Positions 43,124-52,043 of a DNA stretch of 64,000 nucleotides are shown here, piece after piece. Position 1 is the first letter of the stretch. The number at the start of each line of letters is the position of its first letter. Origin of the DNA: Cymbomonas tetramitiformis (Eukaryota; Chlorophyta; Pyramimonadophyceae; Pyramimonadales; Pyramimonadaceae); NCBI GenBank assembly GCA_001247695.2, contig LGRX02034240.1:1-64000 (forward strand), given 5' to 3'. The translations under genes and the position numbers were made by a program. The notes under the pieces were generated by a model that was not told the origin of the DNA, searched no databases, and saw only the letters and a program-made list of their open reading frames with translations.

Positions 43124-45409
43124 TCAGGGCTGCCCGCCCGCTGTGCCCGGGGAGCCCTGTTGAAAATGCGGCTGCTGCCTCTGCGTCTCGCGTCGCTGAT
43201 CCGTGTGGCGCTCGAACTCCTGCGTCAACTCTGTGCACACTGAATGCGTCGGAGAAGGCGGGCATCGCAAGGTGAGGCCAGCCGGAATCCGGGACGCTCT
43301 CGGCGCGGAAACGACATGGGATGAAGTCCCATGGCGCCCAGCGGAAGGAGCAGACGCGCGCGCAACATCGCTTGCGCCTTGTCGACGGTCAGCTGCATTG
43401 CCAGAAGGGTGGCGCTGCTGAGATGCAGGGGGGTCTCGGACCTCGTACACATTCCTCGTTTGCACCTCGTCCATGTGCTCGGGCCTCTCGGCCACTCGAG
43501 CCTGAAGGGCGGGCGGCTCATCCGGCGGGAGGCAACGTGCCTCAAAGGATTCCAGCGCCGGCAGCACCCACGGCGCAGCCGTGAGCTTGGTCCCCCACTC
43601 CAAGTGCGTGAACTTCCGGTCGTCCCGCATGACGTAATCGTTCGTGAAATAAGCGCGCCAGAACAAACACCGCCTATCCTCCATGAAAATGTAATGGACC
43701 GGCTTGGCATTCGGGTGCTCCATGCAGCGAAGCACGTGGACTGACCCCAGCCCCACGTAGGAGCACAGCGACCTCTCGATGTTCCTCGCATGGCCTCCTG
43801 GACGCTCCGAACCCGAACCATCGTTTGACAGATCGGAATAGGCCGACATGATCGCCTCCAGCAGGTTGGAAGACGTCGTCTGTCCCCCAAGAGGGAGGCG
43901 CCAGCCTTGGTTCCCACAATGTATGGTCTTGTTGTGCTTCCTCACGACCTTGCCGGGGATACCTGGATGTGTCCGAAGCCGGAGACCTCGTTCACGGTTG
44001 CACACGCCAAGCTCATACACGACACGGCGGCCCCGAAAGCGATCCACGAACGTTATGCCAAACTTCACCATGAAGACGGTGAGGTTGCGGAGATCCCTCA
44101 AGGCCCTCACCTCCTCCACGGACAGAAACGTGTGCACTGAGGTGCTGGATAGGCGTGTGGCTTGCTGCACGGCATCCCAATCTGATCCCGATGGAGACGG
44201 AGGTGCCCTCGCTGGGGACGGAGACAGACGCTGCGCCCGCGGCGGACCCGGAGGTGCAGAGGACACGTCTCGCGGGGAACGTGGTCGAGACCCACGTGGG
44301 ACACGGATTGAGTTTGCCCATGAGCCAATGTTACTCAGAGCAGGCGACGACCCTCCACGAGGAGAGCCAGCAGGGCTCAAGGGTCCAGCTGCTGTCGCGC
44401 AAATGAGCGAAGGCGACAACGCACGGGAATCGCCCGCAAGACCACTGTCGTGGGACGGTGGCGACGGCGTCGTTGAGTGGCCCCTGCTCGGCGGCGACCT
44501 CGCTCGCGTCGGCGCGGGCCTGCTGGCGGACCTGGCACGAGACGACCCAGCGGCGGCCCGAGATGGCCCAGCGGCGGCCTGAGATGGCCCAGCGGCGGCC
44601 TGAGACGGCCCAGCGGCGGCCTGCAACGGCCCAGCGGCGGCCCGAGATGACCCAGCGGCGGCCTGAGACGGCCCCGCCCCGGCAGCAAGCGCAGGTGGCT
44701 GCGGCAGGGCGCGCTTCGTGAGCCTGGTCTTAACCATGTTGCCGGGTGGTGGTGGCCTGCGTTCACCATCTGCGTCAATCGCCTCGTACCCCTGCTGCTC
44801 GGTGTTGACCGACTTGAGCATCTTCCTCATCTCTCCCAATTGTATGTACTCCAGGGCGGCGGCATTCTCGGAGAACACTCTACCGTGCCCACCAAGACCA
44901 TCCTCCACCGGGTAGTACTTGGCATTGGAATCCAGCGAGACGAGCTCCAAGGGTGGTCCTTCTTGGCCGTGTCGAGCATACTGCCGGAATATGCCTCTCG
45001 AGAGGGACTCCACGTCCACCGGGCAGAGATATCTAAGCAACTGGTACTGCCAGAAACCAGTGCTCTCGTACCAGTGAGGGAGTTGGAGCTCTTGCAGCAA
45101 CTCCTCGCCATTCTCGACGAACGCGTGCTCCAACGTACAGCCCATCAAGTCTAGGTACTGCGTGGCTGTGTCCGGCTGGACACAGAAGGCGTTCTCCTTC
45201 AAATCCCACATGAGGGTCCCAGTGACTTCACCACTGGGGTACTTGAGCAATGCCTGGACCTTGTCCTGCAGCTTCTGGATCGGGGTGAAGTCGAGCCTTG
45301 AAATGTCCCTCGGCCTGGGCATGACGACGTTGTGCTTGCTGACAGCGGACGGTACGTGCGTCGTGTAGCTGCCGCCGAGTGTCCAGCGGTCCGTCTCCTC
45401 GCTCGTCAT
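43124..45409 (-). CDS. C-terminal part of ORF1, uncharacterised conserved protein
   Basis: 761 residues, continuing the chain after the protease once a frame change near 45405 is allowed (the 45228-46106 frame reaches the same YDE... sequence). The N-terminal third has a conserved LQLPHWYESTGFWQYQLLRYL block. The middle is low-complexity (QAAAG and Pro/Ser-rich). Residues about 430-620 contain VFMVKFGITFVDRF, RHNKTIHC-like KHNKTIHCGNQGWRLPLGGQT and HVLRCMEHPNAKPVHYIF. These blocks recur in copy 2 with many substitutions, so the region was under protein-level constraint. I recognise no family. ORF1 ends GGQP-stop here, and in copy 2 at the same place. Confidence 0.65.
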   Translation of the reverse strand: MTSEETDRWTLGGSYTTHVPSAVSKHNVVMPRPRDISRLDFTPIQKLQDKVQALLKYPSGEVTGTLMWDLKENAFCVQPDTATQYLDLMGCTLEHAFVENGEELLQELQLPHWYESTGFWQYQLLRYLCPVDVESLSRGIFRQYARHGQEGPPLELVSLDSNAKYYPVEDGLGGHGRVFSENAAALEYIQLGEMRKMLKSVNTEQQGYEAIDADGERRPPPPGNMVKTRLTKRALPQPPALAAGAGPSQAAAGSSRAAAGPLQAAAGPSQAAAGPSQAAAGPSRAAAGSSRARSASRPAPTRARSPPSRGHSTTPSPPSHDSGLAGDSRALSPSLICATAAGPLSPAGSPRGGSSPALSNIGSWANSIRVPRGSRPRSPRDVSSAPPGPPRAQRLSPSPARAPPSPSGSDWDAVQQATRLSSTSVHTFLSVEEVRALRDLRNLTVFMVKFGITFVDRFRGRRVVYELGVCNRERGLRLRTHPGIPGKVVRKHNKTIHCGNQGWRLPLGGQTTSSNLLEAIMSAYSDLSNDGSGSERPGGHARNIERSLCSYVGLGSVHVLRCMEHPNAKPVHYIFMEDRRCLFWRAYFTNDYVMRDDRKFTHLEWGTKLTAAPWVLPALESFEARCLPPDEPPALQARVAERPEHMDEVQTRNVYEVRDPPASQQRHPSGNAADRRQGASDVARASAPSAGRHGTSSHVVSAPRASRIPAGLTLRCPPSPTHSVCTELTQEFERHTDQRRETQRQQPHFQQGSPGTAGGQP
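44536..44690 (-). repeat. 21-bp repeat coding for AAAGPSQ units
   Basis: About seven copies of a unit containing GGCCCAGCGGCGGCCTGAGA, in frame in ORF1, encoding the Ala/Gly/Pro/Ser-rich linker. Copy 2 has only a short AIAGPSRA trace at this position. Confidence 0.8.
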
Positions 45410-46106
45410 AGTGCAGCTTCTGATCCACGTACAGCCAGTTAGGGAACATCAGCTGGTCTATTGTCACCCACTGCTGCTCGCGACACCGTGTGAACTCCAC
45501 GCAGACATGATCTCGGGAAGGTTGAGCCGGCATGTCCTGGGCTGGGCGCTGGAGGATGCGGCAGAGACGCGCGATGCGGCTCCGGTCCAGACACAGTCTC
45601 TGATCCGCCCAGTTGTAGTCGAGAGGCGGACGAATCTCCGTGACCTGGTCCTCAGCGAGCCACTGTGCGCGCCCACCCTCCCAAGGGCTCGGCTCATCAT
45701 AAAACTGTGCGAGCACGCCCTCTGATGCTGTCTGCACGGCAGTTGCCAGTGGCGGCAGGGCACTCCTTCGGCGAATGCTCATCGGGGCTGTCCAAAGGCG
45801 ATTCTGCGCCTGCAGCTCTTCGTGCGTGCTGACGCAAGGCCGTGGGAGTTCACCAGGCTCTCTCGCCGAAGGCGCTGGTGACGCCAATGATGACTCCACG
45901 TCGTCGTCAATATGCTCGGAACGCTGGCCAGAAGCAGCGAACCTCTCCCCCCTCACGCTCGGAGGTGAGTGCCTTAACCATTCGCACTCCAATCCTTGCC
46001 CAAAGATCTCCGACATCAAGCACACCGTAGGATCCACCCGTCTGGGCAGGTCGGGACGTCTGGGTGGTGTCATGTCTACCAGTGGAAGCACCACCTGAGT
46101 ATCCAC
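45228..46106 (-). CDS. Middle part of ORF1 after the protease
   Basis: The frame carries MDTQVVLPLVDMTPP through LMFPNWLYVDQKLHYDE. The same sequence follows the protease directly in copy 2, so here a CG insertion near 46105 has split the chain. It is a linker-like, Arg/Pro-rich segment with a conserved CVEFTRCREQQW-like block. After YDE (about 45405) it is out of frame again and the native chain continues in 43124-45409. No catalytic motif seen. Confidence 0.6.
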   Translation of the reverse strand: MDTQVVLPLVDMTPPRRPDLPRRVDPTVCLMSEIFGQGLECEWLRHSPPSVRGERFAASGQRSEHIDDDVESSLASPAPSAREPGELPRPCVSTHEELQAQNRLWTAPMSIRRRSALPPLATAVQTASEGVLAQFYDEPSPWEGGRAQWLAEDQVTEIRPPLDYNWADQRLCLDRSRIARLCRILQRPAQDMPAQPSRDHVCVEFTRCREQQWVTIDQLMFPNWLYVDQKLHYDERGDGPLDTRRQLHDARTVRCQQAQRRHAQAEGHFKARLHPDPEAAGQGPGIAQVPQW

Positions 46107-48826
46107 GTGCCCAGAATCGTCGGCGCATGTGACACGGCCACACCACTCCCAAGCTTGATGTCAATCATCAAGGAGTTCTTCAGCGGCCCAGTACCTATCA
46201 GCAGGTCCCAAGAGTTCTCGGGCTCGAAGGTCACGAAGGCGTAAAGCCGATGAAGTGTCATGTGCGGTGTGCCTGCAGCCAGTATGACGTCCACATGGCA
46301 GTAATGCGTGAACTTCGTGGGGCTGTTGTCACACCTGGTGACCTTGGCACCGGTGCTGGCCTCATACACCGTAAGGCCCAGTCGCCTCACGACCGCGATG
46401 GAGATGATGTTGCAGTTGGCGCCGGTGTCCATGAGGATCGCCCGGTAAAGCATGAGCTCGCCACCATCAGATGAAACCAGCGCCAGACCCTCATATAGAG
46501 TGGCATTCTGCAACTTGCAGATGGGCTGGACCTGTGTCATCAGCAGCGCCTGCTCGTCGGTCAGGTGCTGCTTCATCTTTTCTCTCAGTGAGTCGTAGGC
46601 ACGGGTCTTGATGGTGCCGGCCCGGACATGTCCATGGTCACTGAAGTCGACCACCCCCAGATCACTCACACAAGCAGCGGCTGCACATCGGGCGGTGACA
46701 CTGTCGGCAACGCCGTCGGGCATCTCATCCAGCGGCAACTCCTCGTCCCTCTGACGTCCTGCGCTCTCGGCTTCCACTTCAACCCCTTGCGCTACCGTAG
46801 CATGCACGTCCTCGAGCTCGTGTTCGTTGACCTCGGTGGGCTGCTCAGCTGCGTTCTTCTGCTCATTATTCATGAGCTCCTCCAGGGCCAGGAGGTTCTC
46901 GAAGTCCTTCGGGATGTCAATGGCGTGCTGGGATACCAAGATTGCTGCGATTTGTGAACAAGCTCGCATGGAGCTGCGGAGGTTGGACGCCAGCAGGTGG
47001 AACTTCCTGCTGAGGATGTTCGGCGGAATGGCCCTGGGTACCTGAGCAGCTTTGTCGAACTCTTCAGGCGTCTTGACCTTGAAGCTCTGCATCTTCTGGG
47101 TGCTACCCAGAGCAACCGCGGCCCTGGCCTGGAACTCTGGCGCATGGCTGGCGCCAGCACCGTCACTGTCCTCCAGTTCCTTCCCCACGAGGCAGCCATG
47201 ATTGTCCTCCTCGTACTCCGCCTGCTGGTTGAAGTGGGAGTCGTACTCGAGCACGTCATCGCCATCCTCTGACTGAGCTTGTGCCTCAACGCCCTTGCCA
47301 CCCTTGGCCGGCACTCCTGGCTGTAGACCTGTCAATTCTGCGGCGAGCTTCTCCTTCACCTCAGCGCTGGCTGCCACCTGCTGCGGCTGCTGCGGCTTCT
47401 GCTTGGACTCCGGCAACTTGAGCCACTCCTTCGTGGTGATACCCATCTTGTGGTGATCGAAGCGGTGGGCGATGTTGTATGCGCGCATCTGAGCATTCTT
47501 GACCTCGTTCGGCCACTTCGAGTTCTGGCGATCCTTGTGGAAGTTGTGGGGTACCTTGGCCTCCCGACTCCCAGTATAGCAGCGCTCTGGCGAATGGGGC
47601 ATCTTCGTGAAGCAGTACTCGAACTGCTGCTTCGAGGCGTCAGGTGGCGGCACCTTGCCATAAGTGGGCTTCTGCCTCTCCGCGTTGTTCGCCTCCCTTG
47701 TAGGCCTCCTCGCACCATCACCACCAGGCTGAGCTGGCTCCTTCTTTTTGGGGTCCCTGCGTTTGTCCCCAGTCTTGTGGGAGGAGCCAGTACGCCTCAT
47801 GGAGGACACCAACTCAGAGAGGTCAAGCCCCAGCATCCTGGCTTCGTAGCAAGAATACACGCAAGTCAGTCTGCGTACGAGTTCCTGCTGGAGCGTCAGG
47901 GCCCATGCTTCTGCATCGTTCTTCAACTTATCCTGCACCTCCACGATGACCTCCAGGTCCTCCCAGGTGACCCTGCTGGGTGCAGGATGGCTGACTCGCA
48001 GCTGCTCTGATACGCGATCTCGGTACTCCTTGATGCGCAGACCCTTGATGCACTCCTCAACGTCCTGTCTGACGATGGAGTCCCCCACTGACTTGCCAGC
48101 ATTGAGCGCCGCTTCCCTGCGTCGGCAGCTTTTCACGTAAGCGAGGCCATCCTGCTCGGCGGTCTGCGACTTGGCGAGCAGCAGGTCCTCCTTCTCCTTG
48201 GTGCCCTTCAACAGGAACTTGGCCTCGAGCTCTACAATGAACGCCCTCAAGGCCCAAAAATAGTGTGAGTCCTCCGTGCCATCCGGCCCTGTGAGACCCT
48301 TGGTGGAAGTTGCATCCTCCTCCCACTCGTTAGACAGCTCACCCTCAGCATCACTATCCTCGAACTTCTTGCAGACTGCCCACGTTGCCCCTGGCGCCAG
48401 CTCATGGAAAGGAGGTTGTGCGCAGCGCACTGAGCCCTGGTAAGAGTCCCTCGTAGTGAGGTCCTTCAAGACGTGCCATGCATGGGAGGCCATAAGGCCA
48501 TTCTTCATGTATGCAGCGCACCACCAGTCATAGGCGACTGAGGTAGCATGATCATCTTCTGCTAGGAGTGAAGGCAAGAGGTCCCACAGCGATCTGTAGT
48601 CTGGTTTGGACTCCATGAAGGCCTTCTTTGCCTGTGCGTTGAGCGAGAGAAAAGCCGCTGACCGCATATGCCTGCGTATCTTAGCCTCGTGAGCCCGCTG
48701 TACTTTTGCCACCATTTCAACAAAGCGCCTGATGAAAAGTGCCCTGTCCTCATTCTTGCCACCAGTGTAACTAAGCTTGTCATCAATCTTGTCAAGTGTG
48801 TGACTGTCTCTGTCATGGTAGTCCAT
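46076..48826 (-). CDS. Gag and aspartic protease of the large retroelement (ORF1 N-terminus)
   Basis: 916 residues. About 1-400 are helical and charged as in a capsid-type Gag. A partial knuckle-like YCFTKMPHSPERC lies near residue 405 but does not fit C-x2-C-x4-H-x4-C. The protease has LMDTGAN with catalytic D800, a NIISIAVVRRLGL strand after it and LLIGTGPL near 875, the features of retropepsins that cleave the polyprotein. The last residues (after PTILG) are out of frame because of a 2-bp insertion. An additional upstream frame (48832-49080, MSTEGSGPESSPSTP...) probably supplies the true N-terminus. Confidence 0.75.
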   Translation of the reverse strand: MDYHDRDSHTLDKIDDKLSYTGGKNEDRALFIRRFVEMVAKVQRAHEAKIRRHMRSAAFLSLNAQAKKAFMESKPDYRSLWDLLPSLLAEDDHATSVAYDWWCAAYMKNGLMASHAWHVLKDLTTRDSYQGSVRCAQPPFHELAPGATWAVCKKFEDSDAEGELSNEWEEDATSTKGLTGPDGTEDSHYFWALRAFIVELEAKFLLKGTKEKEDLLLAKSQTAEQDGLAYVKSCRRREAALNAGKSVGDSIVRQDVEECIKGLRIKEYRDRVSEQLRVSHPAPSRVTWEDLEVIVEVQDKLKNDAEAWALTLQQELVRRLTCVYSCYEARMLGLDLSELVSSMRRTGSSHKTGDKRRDPKKKEPAQPGGDGARRPTREANNAERQKPTYGKVPPPDASKQQFEYCFTKMPHSPERCYTGSREAKVPHNFHKDRQNSKWPNEVKNAQMRAYNIAHRFDHHKMGITTKEWLKLPESKQKPQQPQQVAASAEVKEKLAAELTGLQPGVPAKGGKGVEAQAQSEDGDDVLEYDSHFNQQAEYEEDNHGCLVGKELEDSDGAGASHAPEFQARAAVALGSTQKMQSFKVKTPEEFDKAAQVPRAIPPNILSRKFHLLASNLRSSMRACSQIAAILVSQHAIDIPKDFENLLALEELMNNEQKNAAEQPTEVNEHELEDVHATVAQGVEVEAESAGRQRDEELPLDEMPDGVADSVTARCAAAACVSDLGVVDFSDHGHVRAGTIKTRAYDSLREKMKQHLTDEQALLMTQVQPICKLQNATLYEGLALVSSDGGELMLYRAILMDTGANCNIISIAVVRRLGLTVYEASTGAKVTRCDNSPTKFTHYCHVDVILAAGTPHMTLHRLYAFVTFEPENSWDLLIGTGPLKNSLMIDIKLGSGVAVSHAPTILGTWILRWCFHW

Positions 48827-48831
48827 CTCGT

Positions 48832-49080
48832 CTACTGTACGTCGTCAAACGCAAAGAGGAACTGGTTGGCTGCTGCTGCTGCTGCTCTTGCAGATGCTGC
48901 TGCCCTTACTGTTGCTAATGAAGTTGGTGTGGAGGGACTGGATTCTGGACCTGACCCTTCTGTGCTCATATAGCCAACGTCACGCTGCTGACTGCTTGTC
49001 TCCCGTGCCAGTCGCCGTGCGTCACGCTGCCTGGACTGGACAGTGGCAGCGCTCAGCTCCGCCTCGCTCTCCGTGATCAA
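48832..49080 (-). CDS. Probable N-terminal extension or leader of Gag
   Basis: An open frame whose internal Met (MSTEGSGPESSPSTPT, about 48971) is followed by an Ala-rich stretch from a CTG/CAG repeat and FLFAFDDVQ. It stops 5 bases before the Gag ATG in another frame. It may be the Gag N-terminus separated by a frame change, or leader sequence. Coding status is uncertain. Confidence 0.35.
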   Translation of the reverse strand: MITESEAELSAATVQSRQRDARRLARETSSQQRDVGYMSTEGSGPESSPSTPTSLATVRAAASARAAAAAANQFLFAFDDVQ

Positions 49081-49090
49081 GTGCTACGTC

Positions 49091-49366
49091 AGAGTCGACC
49101 ACCAGCTCTGGTTGGTCCGGGTCGAACAGGGCCGCGTGATTACACTCCAACTCATCTTGATGGTGCAAATCGAATAAGCGATGTACTGGGCTCGTGCCCA
49201 GCTGCTCTCTGGCCGCCATCTTGCAGTAGTTAGCGACCTGCACCTCTGGCGTCACCTCTTCCCCTGCGGGAGGGTCACCAGCCAGCATGAAGCACAAGCT
49301 GTCGCAGAAATCCTTCGTGTAAACTTCCCCCACGCCTGCGTGAAGCGCAGATGCCTTTTCTCGCTG
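49091..49366 (-). pseudogene. Linker fragment downstream of RNase H (copy 2)
   Basis: Encodes GVGEVYTKDFCDSLCFMLAG and VHRLFDLHHQDELECNHA, matching the copy 1 segment between RNase H and the DNMT-like domain. It is the continuation of the 52044-53852 frame beyond the inserted TIR element. Similarity ends at the GACTCTG at 49091, where copy 1 leader sequence begins. Confidence 0.75.
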
Positions 49367-49802
49367 GTAGGCTATTTAATTTAGATTATTTCTTTGTGAT
49401 TTTAGATTAACTCATTTTCATGTTGATTTTTTTGATGTCATCCGGCTATTACCGGTGCATGCATCCATGCCATCGAAATATTACACAAAAGAGTTGTCGC
49501 GTAGCCAAACGAGAGGAAAGTAACATGGCTGAGCCCGACGGCTTTGAGTTCACAAGCCCGGGCAAAAATGTGGAGGATAGTAAGACAGTAACACGCCAAC
49601 TCAAAGACAGTAGCACGTCAAATCAAGATATGTTTCACACAAGACTTACGGAGGGAAAAGAATAAAAAGTGTTTTTTACACACTACAGACTCTAGCATTT
49701 TTATCGCATTGTTCTATCTCACGCAAGAAAGCATATGCATAAGGAGTTCTTGCACGCATATCATACGCACGTACGAAAAAGCATTTTCCTTTTCACGCAT
49801 CT

Positions 49803-50340
49803 TTAGCATTTGCCGCCGCCACGCATTTCGCGTAAACAGCCACTTCCTTGTCCAGAACCCGCCTTCACATGTGTCGCCTTTGAAAAGAGGTTTTGTCCCT
49901 TGAACGTAGAGTTGACAATGATCATCCATTGACACCCTTCTGATGCACTTAGCCTAAAAGCTTTTCCCTCTAGGCATTTCTTTCCCCACCATGCCCTTTG
50001 AAGCACGTCGTTTTCATTGATCCACGTCGAGGGGAGAAGGAACGCGCAGAAATCTCGGCACCTCTCCGCAAAATACATAAAGGCCACCAGCTCAGCACCT
50101 GTGCAAGCTGGGGCGCATATGTAATTCGCGACCTGGATATTTCCGTTGACGTTCTTGTCGTAGATGTCCAACCGCATGTCCAACTTAATGGAATTTTTTA
50201 TGGCAGGGTGATCGACCGCCTTGAAGTCGAACTCCTTGTAGTGGGCTGGCGTCAATGACGTTTTGAGGAAACGCTGCACGTTAGGGATTATCCCAGAACC
50301 TCCCGCAAACGGGTCCATTTTCGTTTTGCAATTTACCTTT
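49803..50340 (-). CDS. Methyltransferase-like gene, C-terminal part
   Basis: Begins in frame after the inserted 50342-51013 element: one TTTG copy is shared and the chain reads NKAKVNCKTK then MDPFAGGSGI. DPFAGGSG is the motif I (SAM-binding) pattern of amino-methyltransferases. About 55-100 residues later ICAPACTGAELVAFMYFAE, CAFLLPSTWI and CQWMIIVNS follow, in the same order as VTSPWFAALDIAFPLAVM, CVHVPSYYL and CMWVLVFKN in the retroelement's C-terminal domain. The usual catalytic [DNS]PP[YFW] is not seen (CAPA instead), so it may be inactive or a divergent family. The Met shown is internal. Confidence 0.5.
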
Positions 50341-50341
50341 G

Positions 50342-51013
50342 TGTCTATTACCCGACACTAAGTTGGGTGCACCCAACCTAAGAACCATATTTCAAACGTC
50401 AATAACCCCTCGAATATCAGACTTATAGTGCCAAAACAATGCTAGGCCATGGGCTACTATGTTCCCTTTGAACAATGGGTATGCATTATACCTCTATAAT
50501 CCAAGATTGCGGGATATAATGAGGCCGTTTCAATAGGGTATGTGCTGAAATAATCCGGATTTCTCTTAGGTTGGGTGCACAATACCTAAGAACTTGGGCA
50601 ATATAAGGGACTCCCCGTGACACTCGAAGGTCCTTTGGAAATTCGGAGACCTATGTCGTCAAGTTCTCGAGTTGCTCTTTCTGCAGTGTCTTGTCAAAAG
50701 TTTCATCCGAGGTCATCTTGACCCTCAAAACCTCGGTTGAAGTAGCATGGGTAGGTAAAACCCCAAAATCACTTGGAAATTTTACAACTTTTCCTACCCC
50801 TCGCATACTTCCCAAAATTGCTCACGGATAAGCTTGATTCACTCAATAGTGTAGATGCGTGTGTAAAAGAGGACATCTCCCCCGTCATTTTGAGCTAATA
50901 AAAACCCGAATCCGGTAACGACAACTCCCAATAATCCCACCAAAGGGTAAGTTGGGTGCACCCAACTTAAATGGCTCTTAAGTTGGGCCCACCCAACCAC
51001 CGGGTAATAGACA
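50342..51013. mobile_element. 672-bp TIR element, TGTCTATT family, TTTG duplication
   Basis: Ends TGTCTATTACCCG and CGGGTAATAGACA, with TTTG at 50338-50341 and 51014-51017. Palindromes such as AGTTGGGTGCACCCAACCT lie just inside both ends, doubled at the right end. It shares the tip and design with 3776-4840 although the palindrome sequence differs. It splits the methyltransferase-like gene; deletion of the element plus one TTTG keeps the reading frame. No internal gene seen. Confidence 0.85.
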
Positions 51014-51017
51014 TTTG

Positions 51018-51333
51018 CCTTGTTCACGAAATTCGCCTTGTTGAATTTCTGAACAAGCCGATGGACCTGCTCTTCTGGTACACATTCCCGCACCGCATCT
51101 CGTGGCAAGCTAAAGCGAGTTTCTTGGACTTTCTTGTAAAGTTCATTGACCATATCCACGGTCACCGAAAACAATGGCACGTATGTTTGAGACCATTCCC
51201 GCAAGGTTTCGGGGGATTCCATGTAATCCCTCGTTTGTCTCGCACTTTTGCGGCTCCTCTCCTTTGACAACTTATTACATTCCTTGCAGTATTTTGAGTC
51301 GCCAACTATCTCATGCCCGCATTTTCTTTTCAT
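51018..51333 (-). CDS. Methyltransferase-like gene, N-terminal part with zinc-binding head
   Basis: Starts MKRKCGHEI and contains C5, C16 and C19 in a ribbon-like CGH-x8-CKEC pattern followed by a basic segment (SKERSRKSARQT), which suggests nucleic-acid binding. A helical region (ESPETLREWSQTYVPLF to VQKFNKANFVNKA) leads to the insertion point at 51017. Sequence downstream of that point in this frame belongs to the inserted element and is not part of the protein. Whole gene estimate without the insertion: about 285 codons. Confidence 0.45.
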
Positions 51334-51417
51334 TGTTGCTATGTTGGTTTTTTATCCCTAGGTATTTTTATTACGGATAGATATCCAAACCAGCACGCTA
51401 CTTTTCAAAGTGGTAGC

Positions 51418-51615
51418 CAGTTCTCACGTTCTCGAAAACATGTCCCAATTCTCGTTTCTCTGTCCCAATTCTCGGTCACTGGCCAACTGCGACTCAGCGC
51501 GCTATGAATCGTGGGTGACAGCCACGGTGACACTATTGCGATCCAGTTCCCACGTTCTCGAAAACATGTCCCAATTCTCGTTTCGCTGTCCTAATTCTTG
51601 GTCACTTGTCTTCAG
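51418..51615. repeat. Two direct repeats of about 65 bp
   Basis: Bases 51418-51484 and 51547-51612 share CACGTTCTCGAAAACATGTC and CCAATTCTCGTTT words with few mismatches, spaced 129 bp. They lie inside the right part of the TIR element. Confidence 0.7.
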
Positions 51616-51746
51616 TCACGTGACAGTCGATTGAAGTTCATCGCACCCGCGGAAAGCAAATTGAAAATGGAAACGAGCCTAACCCCTTCCAGAGTTGCAT
51701 ATTCACGGCCGTGAATTCCAGAATCACGGCCGTGAATTCCGTATGT

Positions 51747-51806
51747 CCGAATGGAACCAAAAACCGTAGGATTAAAATCGAACGGTTTTTGGTTCCATTC
51801 GGATTC
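51747..51806. repeat. Hairpin with 21-bp perfect stem
   Basis: CCGAATGGAACCAAAAACCG pairs with CGGTTTTTGGTTCCATTCGG around a loop of about 17 bases. Just before it (51696-51735) the palindrome TCACGGCCGTGA occurs twice. Confidence 0.75.
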
Positions 51807-52043
51807 CAGTTTCGACATACTCGTTGAATACAGTGCCTTTGAAAGCGGTGGGTTGATAGTGGGGGGCCTTATTTTCAAGCAGAACATAAGAACATAAGAA
51901 CGAGAGCGTTTGACCTGTGTGCACATTATTTGAACACGAGTCGTGAAAAGGACCACCGGTCATAGCCGGATGACATCAAGAAAACTTAATCTAAAATCAA
52001 CATGAAAATGAGTTAATCTAAAATCAGAAAGAAATAATCTAAA

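Larger units (their letters stand above)
34495..49091 (-). mobile_element. Large Ty3/gypsy-type retroelement, copy 1, with methyltransferases
   Basis: Order on the minus strand: Gag, aspartic protease, uncharacterised region (ORF1, 48826 to 43124); hydrophobic multi-pass region, RT, RNase H, DNMT3-like domain, integrase, PHD finger, class-I methyltransferase-like domain (ORF2, 42802 to 34750); polypurine tract; LTR. RT-RNase H-integrase order is that of Ty3/gypsy elements, with the cytosine methyltransferase inserted between RNase H and integrase. Frame breaks near 46105, 45405, 40600, 37640 and 34980, and insertions at 42811-43090 and 38455-39350, show it is dead. The 5' LTR is missing. Length without insertions is about 13.4 kb. 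Confidence 0.85.

Noticed and set aside
46900..47600. Canonical zinc knuckle in the large element's Gag
   Set aside because: YCFTKMPHSPERC resembles one but spacing does not fit C-x2-C-x4-H-x4-C, so it is not claimed.
49420..49665. Small + strand protein in the TIR element
   Set aside because: 46-81 codons, hydrophilic, no motif, overlaps the inverted-repeat side; noted in the element description only.
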